Below, piece by piece: positions 33,171-42,364 of a DNA stretch of 64,000 nt. The stretch lies in NCBI RefSeq assembly GCF_000340215.1, contig NW_006921532.1, positions 10,825,764 through 10,889,763 of the forward strand. The letters run 5' to 3'. The position numbers and the translations under genes were made by a program. This stretch comes from Pseudocercospora fijiensis CIRAD86 (taxonomy: Eukaryota > Ascomycota > Dothideomycetes > Mycosphaerellales > Mycosphaerellaceae). The notes under the pieces were generated by a model. The model saw nothing but the letters and a program-made list of their open reading frames with translations, was not told the DNA's origin and did no database searches. How positions within the stretch are numbered: position 1 is the first letter of the stretch; each line of letters opens with the position of its first letter.

Positions 33171-33862
33171 TATAAGGGTTAGTAGCTAAGCAGTAAGAGT
33201 GTGTACGAAACTTTAAACTGAACTAAAGGGAGTACTAAATCAATATAGCTGCTATCTATATAAGACGAACTATAAAGAAAGGAAGAAGGGTACCTTAGAG
33301 GGAGAGCCCCTTCCTTAGTATTCCGCCCTGCGGCCGTCTAGCGCGTCTAACGCGTAAGTGTAAGTACGTATGTCCGCTGTCTCGCAGCGCCTTTATCTCC
33401 TAGCTAACTTACGTAGCGCGCGTATACGAACTCGTTTAACCGCTCTTAAGTAAATATGTTTCTCCTAGCTCTTCCCTGCCTTCCGGTTCCTTCCTACTAC
33501 TCGGATCTGTCCTACGACTCTATATATCTCGCTTACTATCGTCCGTATATACGTGCGCATAGTTTAGTATAGTTCCGTCGTTCGTATATTAATATGTAAC
33601 GTATTATTCTACTATATGCGGCCTCCGCGGGAGTCCCTAAGATATTACGTTATACGGCTAAGTAGGCGACCTAGGCGTACTAGGCGTACTAGGCGTACTA
33701 GGCGTACTAGGCGTACTAGGCGTACTAGGCGTACTAGGCGTACTAGGCGACCTGCTTCGCTAGGGGCCCCTACTACTAAGGCAACTCAAATCCGATATTA
33801 CTTTATAGTATAGCGGCTGGCTTATAGGACTTGTCGGTGCTTTCTAGGTAGCTACTATAATA
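33171..33862 (-). repeat. Gypsy LTR (3' LTR in element orientation)
   Basis: 692 bp, equal in length and nearly identical to 39168-39859. It contains eight copies of the 9-bp unit GGCGTACTA at 33673-33744, also eight in the other LTR (39670-39741). Differences between the LTRs are mostly C-to-T or G-to-A changes. Confidence 0.92.
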
Positions 33863-33885
33863 GTAGCCCCCCCCTCGTTTTGCGC
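33863..33885 (-). other. Polypurine tract of the Gypsy element
   Basis: On the minus strand the sequence just before the 3' LTR is a run of eight G within a purine-rich stretch (AAAACGAGGGGGGGGCTAC). This is the usual primer site for plus-strand cDNA synthesis and fixes the element's orientation. Confidence 0.75.
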
Positions 33886-33949
33886 GGAGTTCCTACGACG
33901 CTAAAGGAGGTCCGTATATAATAGGTACTAGTGTTCTTATCCTAGTTCG

Positions 33950-36900
33950 GGTCGGAGACCTTAATCTAAATTCTATTCGTACGCTTCTCGGAGAAAATAT
34001 TCCGGGACAGCTCCTTCTATTGTCGTATAGTCGGTATAGTCTCGTAGGAATTCCTCGATTGCTTCGCGGGCGAAGATAATATAGCGTAGAGGTTCCTAGG
34101 TCGTATCCTCGTCCGAGTACCCCTCCTATTATACCTCTCCCTATAGCCCGGGAGGATTAAGATTTCCGAAATTTGTGTTACTAAAGCTCTATTCGATAAT
34201 CGCCCGCACTGTACCTAAGGCAGATTCCGGCTCGTCTTCGGCCTAATCGGTAGCCTCGGTAGCTTCCGGCATCGGCGGGATGTCTTTAGAGTCCGCGATT
34301 TCTCCGGCGGTTCTTAGATTAATAACGTATTTAACCGGGTGAATGTTAAGATTTTCTAGGAGATCTAGTTCGTATACGTATATGCCGACTTTCTTTATAA
34401 TCCGGAAGGGTCCTAGATTTTTCTAGTCGAGCTTTTTCGAAGGTCGGTTAGTTCTAATATATCGCGAGTCGAGGTAGACGTAATCTCCGACCTAGTAATC
34501 TAGCGCGGCGCGTCTACGCTAATTAGCATAGTGCTCGTATACTTCTTAGGTATACCTTATCTCGTCCTAGAGCTCTTAGTAGGTCTAGGCTATTTAAAGA
34601 GCGAAGGTATCGGCGTCTCTTTCTAGATCGTTTACCGGGGGCTCTAGTTCGATCTCTATTAGTTCTATACCGGTTCGGGGGTAAAATCTAGTAGAGGCGT
34701 AGAACGGCGTAGTCTAAGTTGTAGCCGATTCTTAATTATTAATAGCAAATTTAATAGAAGGCGTTAATCTTAGCTAGTCGTTTTAGTAGTAATTGTAGAA
34801 GCACCTAATAATTTGCTCGATCTACGCGTTAGCCCGTTCGGTTTACCCGTCGGTCTACGGGTAGTAAGCCGTTAAAAGGCGCGCTTGAATTTTCAATCGT
34901 TCGTAGAGGCGCTTCTAGAAACGGGCTACGAAATTCGGGCCGCGATTAGATACAATTGATTTAGGTAGGCCTATATCTTTCTATACGTCCCGGTAGAAGA
35001 CCTAAGCCGTATTCTTTGCGGTTAGGCTACGGGCATTTAATACCTTCTTACGTTTCGTAAGGCGGCAAACTACGACTAGCATATTTTAAAACTAGAGGCC
35101 GTTAAAGTCGGATCCTTTCGGTAGGCCTATAATAAAATCCATTAAAATGTGTTACTATAGTCGTAGAGGGACTTTAAGAGGTTTTAGTAGCCCTTGCGGC
35201 TTACGCGTATCTGCTTTCGCTCTACGGTATACTACGTAGTTCTTAACGAATCGGTCGACATCTCGGTATAGATTAGGCTAGTAGTACTACTTCCGGAGCT
35301 AAGATAACATCTTAGCTCGACCGGGATATACTATTCCGAGAGAGTTATAAGCGGAACGTATAATCTAGTCGCGTAAATCTTCGAAATCCGGGACGTAGAG
35401 GGCATTTCTAAATATTGCACGGGGTGCTCGCGGTAGAGTTCTACGGAGCTCGTACTCCGAGAGAGAAACGTTCTCGTACAACCGCTCCTTATTCTATAAA
35501 GCTTAAATTAGACCTTTAGTAAAAGCGTCTTCGGCGTATGCTGTCGTAAGCTACTGTTCGAGCTAGGTAGGTTCGAGGAGGTCCTATACTTCCTCTTCGC
35601 TTTCCTAGTCGCTATCTAAGCTTTCTAAACTCGTATCTTCGTCGTCCGAGCTATCGTCGTCTCCGAGAAAGGCGGGAGCGGCTATTAGTATAAAGGATAC
35701 TACGAGAGGCTCTAGGCCGGTAAAGTCGTCTCCGAGGAGCTCGTATAGTTCCTAGCTAAGGTTATACTCCTTAAGGATAGACTGTTCTTTACGCTACGGA
35801 CCTCGATCCGAAGGCGAGTCTCCGTTACGCCTCGTAAGTACGTCGGCCTATAAGTTTGCTTTACCGGGCGTATACTAAATAACGAAGTTAAACCGGGAAA
35901 GAAACTTACTCTAGCGTACCTGCCTACGGCTAAGGATTTTACTCTTAAGAAAGTAGATAAGGTTCTTATAATCCGAGCTAACCTAGATCGGTAACTTAGA
36001 ACCTTCGAGTTCCGGACGCTATTCTTCGAAAGCCTTAACGATTACGAGGAGCTCTTTATCGTAGATATCGTAATTGCATTCCGCGGAGGACATTTTCTTA
36101 GAGAGGTAGGCTACGGGCAGCTACGTATCTTCTAGGGTCGTTCGTTAAAGGAGAACGGCGCTAGTTATATCGTCGGAAGCATCGGTTTCTAGGCGCGTTT
36201 CTTTATCGAAGTCGAAGTACTATAGGATCGGTACGGTTATAAAACTTTGCCGTAATTAGTCGAAGGCTTCTTAATAGGCCGGTAACTATTCAAATTTAAC
36301 GTCTTTCCGCGTAAGTGCTGTAAGTAGACGGGCGATTCCGCTGAAATTCCGTATAAATCTCCGGTAGAAGTTAGTAAAACCGAGGAAGCCCTAGACTTCT
36401 TTTACGTTTCGTAGTACTCCCTAGTTTAGAACAGCTTCGATCTTGCCGGGATCTATTCGAATACCTTCTAAAGAGACAATAAGGCCGAGGAATTTCACCT
36501 CTTACTTATAGAATTCGCACTTATCGATATCGATATACAGTCTAGCTTCTACGAGTTTCTTAAGTACCTTTTCGATATGTTCGTAGTATTCCGCTTTCGT
36601 TTTACTATAAATTAGGATATCGTCTATATACGCCGAGACGAAGGCGTCTAGGAATTCTTTAAGCGTATCGTTAATATATAATTAGAACGTACTAGGTCCG
36701 TTATAGAGCCCGAACGGTAAGACTAGGTATTTAAAAAGGCCGTAACGGGTTCGGAAGGCTATTAACTATTCGTCTCCTTCGGTAATACGGATCGCGTTAA
36801 AGGCGGCGATTACGTCGAGCTTAGTAAACTAGCGAGCCTTCGAAAGGCGTTCGAGCGTTTCGTTTACGAGAGGGATTAAGTAGCGGTTCTTTTTCGTTAA

Positions 36901-39160
36901 CGCGTTGAGGCCCCGGTAGTCTACGTAGAAACGGAGACCTCCGCCGGGTTTCCGGGCAAATATAACTAGTACGGCTGCTTCGGAGGAACTAGGGCGGATA
37001 AAGCCCTTTTATAGGTTGTCTTCTAGGTATTTCTTTAGTACGAGGAGCTTATCTCGAGATATCGAGTAGAGAGGGCCGTACGGCGGCGGCTTACCGTCGA
37101 TTAGCTCGATTTTATAGTCGATACCTAGCCGGTACGGTAGTAGAATATCGGCGTTCTTCTTCGAAAACTAGTAGAGTCGGTGCTAATGCTCTTTCGGTAG
37201 TTTCGTTCTTAGATCCGTTAGTTCTTCGTCGAACTTTCGGATAGCCTTTTCGATATCCTATATTATTATAGCGAAGATCTAAGTACGTTTATCGCGGGCA
37301 AAACGCGAGAAGGCAGCCGCGCTAATAGCGAATACGGTACGATCTCGGGGAGTATCGGAGGTAGAACTAGATTCGTTAAAGTAGTACTTAGCGCAATACT
37401 TACTCGTAAAGGATAGAGATTCGAAGGCCTAGTCGATAACCGGGTTATACTTTTTAAGCTAAGGAAGACTAAGAATAACGGGGTAAGTCTTCGGGAGTTT
37501 CGTAAGGAAAAACATAATGTGTTCGGTATACGGGCCGATAGTAATAGATAAGTAGTAGATCTAGGTTACCTTGCCGGCGGCCGCGGTCGTACCGTTAAAC
37601 ATTTCTAACTCCCGAGCGTACGTAAGGTCTTAGAACGTTAAGCCGAGCTCTCTCGCATAGTCGTAATCTATAAACGAGTAGCCGGTTACGCCGTTGTTAA
37701 TAAGAGCTATAGTTTTTAATAATTTCTTTTAATTTCCTATTAACGTTTCTACTATAAAAGGCTAGTAGACTAACTCTTTCTCTATAGCCGAGCTAGAGAA
37801 AGGGAAGGTAGCAGTAGATACTCTTAGTTTTAGAACAAATAAACCTTATAAGCGACTATATATAAGGTTTAAGCTTTTCCCTAGCCGCTCGGAGTAGCGC
37901 TAGCCGGTAAAGGCGTATCTAGAGTCGTAATATTCGCAGCGGCGACTCGCTATATCGTTAGCGTATTTAGCTAGCCGACGAGAGACAAGTAGAGGCGAGC
38001 AATATATCCTTTTACTCCGTAGTAGATGCATTCTCCTACTATACGGCGACGCTGCTTCTTTTCTTCCGAAAGCTTACTATTTACTAGGGGCGCGCGTAGA
38101 CGGGCGCCGAGCGAGGTAGCGCTTAAATCTATCGGATCGGCGGTAGGCTAGGCGCCTAGCGGTATTAGGGCTATAGCCGGAGCTAGTGCTAAAGCCGGCG
38201 TCTAAGCTGTCTATAACTTCGACGGTAGCGTAGCGAACGGCGACGTAAAGCGACCGGCATTCGTACGAGCGCCTCTGCGGTTAGCGATAATTTTCGCGAA
38301 GTTTCGAGTCGTATTGTCGATACGTATAAGTAAGGCGTACAGTTCGGTAATGTTTAGATTCTCCGTATCCTTATCGCGGACTTATAGCATTATCTCTTCG
38401 CTAAGGCCGCGTACTAAGATCCACTTAGCGACGTCTAGGGGGTATTCGGCGTACCTAATCTCGTATTAAAAGGCGGTATAGTACTCTTAGTAGGTCTTGT
38501 TTGCTTACTTAAGTTTGTCTAAGTTTAGGCGCGTAGTTTGCTTACGGTCGGGGTCGCCGAAACTAGCGTCGAGGGCCTTCTAGATAGTAGCCGTTATAGT
38601 TGTTTTTGTATTTTCTAAGAGGCTATAGTAGGAATCGAGGGCGGAGCTACCGAGTAGAGAAAACATAAATCCGGTCTTTAAAGCTTTAGTCGGATAGTAG
38701 TCGGCGTTAGCGAGAAAGCGGATCTTAACCTATATCTTAAATTCTTCGTATACTTTACGCTTGCCGGTAAAGCGTTCGGGGTCGCTTAGCTTCTTACTCT
38801 TATTCGAAGTAGGTATAAATAGGTAAGAAGCGGGTACCGTAGCGCTTAGGCGAGTAGAGGCGAGCTACGACTAGAGGCGGCCTACCTCGTCTTCTTTTTC
38901 CGCGATAGAAGTATTCGCGTCGCTAAGAGCTATACTAAGGCTAGTACGGGAGACCGAGAGGAAACGAGTAGCATCTTTATAAGCCTTAAGCAGGTTAACG
39001 AGCAGTTCCGGGTCGGTAGCGTAGGCGTAATCTAGCTATTCGCGCGTAGCGAGGATCTTATTCTATACTAAGCTTAAAAAATCGGGTACTTCGTTAGGTC
39101 TTATATTTTAAATCCATTCGTCGGGCGTATCTATCTTAATAGAGGCGTTTTTTAAGGTAG
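33950..39160 (-). pseudogene. RIP-inactivated gag-pol of the chromovirus
   Basis: Read on the minus strand through RIP stops, gag occupies roughly 39.15-38.0 kb. It ends with a CCHC zinc knuckle whose residues are partly changed to Tyr (CIYYGVKGY, plus about 38.0 kb). An aspartic protease motif (ALINNGVTGYSFID) lies near 37.7 kb. Reverse transcriptase has the YIDDILIYS catalytic box near 36.6 kb. The integrase has an HHCC finger with His/Cys-to-Tyr changes near 35.3 kb, then MDFIIGLPKG and SNRGPNFVARFW. A chromodomain (EGYSDEDTT, EPLRYIIFAREAIEEFL) lies near 34.15-34.0 kb. The chromodomain assigns it to the chromovirus branch of Gypsy. It is non-functional because of many stop codons. Confidence 0.88.
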
Positions 39161-39167
39161 TTCGTAA

Positions 39168-39859
39168 TATAAGGGTTAGTAGCTAAGTAGTAAGAGTGTA
39201 TACGAAACTTTAAACTAAACTAAAGGGAGCACTAAATTAATATAGCTACTATCTATATAAGACGAACTACAAAGAAAGGAAGAAGGGTACCTTAGAGGGA
39301 GAGTCCCTTCCTTAGTATTCCGCCCTACGGCCGTCTAGTACGTCCGACGCGTAAGCGTAAGTACGTATATCTGCTATCTTATAGCGCCTTTATCTCCTAG
39401 CTAACTTACGTAGCGCGCGTATACGAACTCGTTTAACCGCTCTTAAGTAAATATGTTTCTCCTAGCTCTTCCCTATCTTCCGGTTCCTTCCTACTACTCG
39501 GATCTGTCCTACGACTCTATATATCTCGCTTACTATCGTCCGTATATACGTACGTATAGTTTAGTATAGTTCCGTCGTTTGTATATTAATATATAACGTA
39601 TTATTCTGCTATATACGGCCTCCGCGGGAGTCCCTAAGATGTTACGTTATACGGCTAAGTAGGCGACCTAGGCGTACTAGGCGTACTAGGCGTACTAGGC
39701 GTACTAGGCGTACTAAGCGTACTAGGCGTACTAGGCGTACTAGGCGACCTACTTCGCTAGGGGCTCCTACTACTAAAGCAACTCAAATCCGACATTACTT
39801 TATAGTATAGCGGCTAGCTTATAGGACTTGTCGGTGCTTTCTAGGCAGCTACTATAATA
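39168..39859 (-). repeat. Gypsy LTR (5' LTR in element orientation)
   Basis: 692-bp partner of 33171-33862, followed on its outer side by the TSD CGTCG at 39860-39864. Confidence 0.92.
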
Positions 39860-39864
39860 CGTCG

Positions 39865-39913
39865 CATCGATATAAATAGTATATAGAATGTCTTAGAATT
39901 ATACGCGCAATAA
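39865..39913 (+). pseudogene. Third ORF of the island, 3' part
   Basis: Joining 33170 directly to 39865 keeps the reading frame across the target site (..LLRR|IDINSI..), and the frame ends at TAA 39911-39913. This confirms that the Gypsy element disrupted a pre-existing ORF. Confidence 0.5.
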
Positions 39914-40313
39914 GCGCTAAGTGTTTATAGGTAAAATAAAGGGGGTATAATTTAGCCGGCTTCTACTACTAGCTCGTAGAAGCATTAAAACAATATTATA
40001 TAGTATTATACCTAGCAAAGAATCTACTTAGAATTGTACGCTCTATAACCTCTAATAGTTCCTTTCTCGAGATATTAGTATCGTAATATAGGTATCTATC
40101 GGCCTATAGCTAAAGCCGGCTAGCTATAGGCTAGCTAAACAAACCCGGCTTAGGAGATTAATAGTATCTTAACGCTACAACGTCGCACGCGATTCATTTT
40201 TGTAGCGTTAAACTTATAATTATACGCGCTATAAGATGCACTTCTAACAATTCTGTATTTCGCGTTATGCGCTGAGTTGGTTATTTTAGCTATCCAAATC
40301 TAACAGTTTGTAT

Positions 40314-40384
40314 TCAGACCCTTGCTGCGTAAGGCGTTTATAAATAAACGGATAATGTCACTTAGCCTGCTCGCAAGGGTCTGA
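40314..40384. repeat. Inverted repeat (hairpin) at the right edge of the RIPed island
   Basis: The 12-bp arms TCAGACCCTTGC (40314-40325) and GCAAGGGTCTGA (40373-40384) are perfect inverted copies 47 bp apart. They lie in the short unmutated stretch between the RIPed sequence and the next gene block. A second small inverted repeat (about 10 bp, TAACGCTACA / TGTAGCGTTA) lies near 40171-40211. Confidence 0.55.
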
Positions 40385-40689
40385 TGGGAGATAGCGAGAG
40401 CCTACCCTTCAAAAATTGCTGCACCTTGACGCCATTTTAAAGAAGTCGCAACGTTCAAGCTTTCTGCCAGAGTTTATTATTATTTGGCCAAACAACCAGG
40501 ACATTGCGAGCAGCAGTTTTATGACGACCTTCGTTTCAGAACTTGATTGACGCCCGACCTGACTCTTCTTACCTCACCCTGCGTCTGAGCGGTCGGCGCA
40601 AACAAGACGACCACCCGCTCCGCTCACTTCCGTCCTCACAGCAGCGAGCCAACCTGTTCATATAAGCTGAGCCAGCTCTGCCAGCCGCC

Positions 40690-41769
40690 ATGGCTAGCGA
40701 CTACGCAGACGACCATCGACAACCACGTGCACCTCGACGTGACCACCACCGCGCACCATACCCAGATTACGGCCCAGACTTCGCAGGCATGGATGACTAT
40801 GGAGCAGATGCACGTGGTCGGCCAGCGCCAAGAGCTGACGACCCACATGCTGCAGACTTGCCACCGCCTCCACTAGGCGAAACACTCAAGCCAGCTCTTA
40901 AAAGAGAGGGCAGCCGCAGCAGAGTCTCGCCGGACACGCGACCACAATTCGAAGACGGTGTCTCGGCGCTCGGGCGCGGTCCACCTGATCTGGAGCGCAA
41001 GAACAGGCCACGCGATAAAGAGTTTAGAGACCGCCGAGACGGCTACGAGAGCGACGAAGGCGACGCACACAAAGCTTCCAAGTACACACCTGCCGGAGGT
41101 CGAAACCGCAGAGACAGAGGCGGCGCAAGAGATCCTCAACCTCCCTATCCCGACAGTATGGTGGGCTCACGAAGGGGAGGAGACCCCTACGACGATGCTC
41201 CTCCGCCGAGAAGAAGGAGAGACCCAGATCCGTACGAGGACGACTATGCTCCGCCACGACGGCGCCGAGACGATCCACCGGTGCAATACGGCTCTGATCC
41301 AGTACCGGCGCGTCGGCGAAGCTCTCGCCCACCTCCACGGCGTGGAGACCGGTATGATGACTACTCAGACGACGATGACTACGACCGGAGACCGCGCAGA
41401 CGTCGCAGCCATGATGATGCGCGCAGGAGGCCGAGAGAGTATGACGATGATCGATACCATTCAGATGAACCACGAAGGCGGCGCGACGATGATTACGATC
41501 GTCCACGGAGACGAGACAGAAGCAGGAGACGAGATGACGACTATGATGACTACGACAGCCGGGTCTCACGTGGCGACCGTGATAGGCGCCGGGATGACAG
41601 GCAGCCGAAGGAAATCAAAATCGGCAAGTACGACATTGGACCTTGGGTGGAGAAAGGTCAGAAGCATTGGGTGACACTTGCTCCCATCTTGACGCCAATC
41701 GTGATGAATCTGGCGAGGAAGCATATGGGCGGCGGCTCGAGTGGTGGTGGGAGAGGTAGCAAACGATAG
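40690..41769 (+). CDS. Arg/Asp-rich low-complexity protein with conserved hydrophobic C-terminus, 359 aa
   Basis: A single-exon frame starts in a good context (CCGCCATGGCT). About 300 residues are dominated by Arg, Asp, Pro and Tyr in alternating charge blocks (PPRRRRD, DDYDDYD), predicted disordered. They end in a compact conserved-looking segment: KEIKIGKYDIGPWVEKGQKHW, then LAPILTPIVMNLARKHMGGG. The last part is amphipathic or weakly membrane-associated. Proteins with this architecture occur in filamentous ascomycetes, but I know no function. It is the first gene after the RIPed island, and its codon usage is normal, so RIP has not spread into it. Confidence 0.7.
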   Translation: MASDYADDHRQPRAPRRDHHRAPYPDYGPDFAGMDDYGADARGRPAPRADDPHAADLPPPPLGETLKPALKREGSRSRVSPDTRPQFEDGVSALGRGPPDLERKNRPRDKEFRDRRDGYESDEGDAHKASKYTPAGGRNRRDRGGARDPQPPYPDSMVGSRRGGDPYDDAPPPRRRRDPDPYEDDYAPPRRRRDDPPVQYGSDPVPARRRSSRPPPRRGDRYDDYSDDDDYDRRPRRRRSHDDARRRPREYDDDRYHSDEPRRRRDDDYDRPRRRDRSRRRDDDYDDYDSRVSRGDRDRRRDDRQPKEIKIGKYDIGPWVEKGQKHWVTLAPILTPIVMNLARKHMGGGSSGGGRGSKR

Positions 41770-42364
41770 CACGACGACCTCGAACGCTACCTCCACAGCC
41801 GCTCGCGGCATTGAGAATGTGCTTGCGGCAGGCAGTACATTCTGGGTCACAAGAGTCACAGCAATTCGCAGAATCGAAGCTCAAAGCGGAGTGCAATGAA
41901 GGAGGGAGCATGGGACGTGCTGGAGGACTTGGAGGACTTGGAGGACTTCTGCTATTGAGGGCGCACGCGCGATCTAGAGAAGGAACGGACAAGGCGAAGG
42001 CTACATGTAATGACGAGACGACGAGACCTGGGAGGGACACATTGCATTCGGGAGTAGGCGAGAGGGCTTTGTAGCATTCGATAAGCATTCTCAATCCTGA
42101 AGAAATTTCTGATAGAGGTAATGAGGTGGCACTGGCGTGCTGATTGCGAGACAGATAGCCGCCGAAATCTCAATTGACACGACCCTGATAACGACGCGTT
42201 CCGACTGCTCTTGCCTTCGTCGTCGTTGCATGCTGCCTGGGATTAGCGGTGACCTGCAGAAACGACGATAACGCACGGGCTTTGGCGGGTTTGCCGCGAA
42301 CAAAGTCAACGCAACTCTTCTTTCGCATGCATGAGAAGGCGCATGAGACAGCATATCACCCAAG
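41770..42364. other. Intergenic region
   Basis: These 595 bp hold the 3' UTR of the Arg/Asp-rich gene and the promoter of the next gene. Overlapping frames on both strands show no domain, and a GGAGGACTT triplet repeat lies near 41919-41948. No gene is supported. Confidence 0.4.

Larger units (their letters stand above)
33166..39864 (-). mobile_element. Complete RIPed chromodomain Gypsy (chromovirus) retrotransposon
   Basis: Two 692-bp direct LTRs (33171-33862 and 39168-39859) enclose 5.3 kb of internal sequence. The 5-bp target duplication CGTCG is intact on both sides (33166-33170 and 39860-39864). A G-run polypurine tract lies next to the 33.86-kb LTR when read on the minus strand, so transcription runs from the 39.8-kb LTR towards 33.2 kb. 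LTR ends read TA...TA where TG...CA is expected, as RIP would cause. Domain order on the minus strand is gag, protease, RT, RNase H, integrase, chromodomain. It is inserted in the third ORF of the surrounding island. Confidence 0.92.
21996..40411. mobile_element. RIPed mobile-element island, about 18 kb: helicase + DUF6589-like + third ORF, invaded by a Gypsy element
   Basis: From about 22.25 kb to 40.2 kb CpA and TpG are depleted and TAG/TAA codons stand where Gln and Trp are expected. This is the mark of repeat-induced point mutation, so the DNA was a repeat. Reading through these stops reveals three coding units: a RecQ-like helicase (+), a DUF6589-like protein (-) and a smaller ORF (+). 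The last is interrupted by a complete LTR element. Removing the LTR element leaves a core of about 11.7 kb. The outer borders are estimates: the sequence is normal before 22.2 kb and after 40.25 kb, and similar GCGAGAGCC(C)TACC strings occur at 21974 and 40394. The element class is not one I can name. Confidence 0.6.

Noticed and set aside
33616..33813. 65-codon frame with RRTRRT repeats
   Set aside because: It is created by translating the 9-bp LTR minisatellite and is not a gene.
21996..40411. Starship-type giant element
   Set aside because: No DUF3435 tyrosine-recombinase captain gene or usual cargo is visible, and the coding content is helicase plus DUF6589-like.
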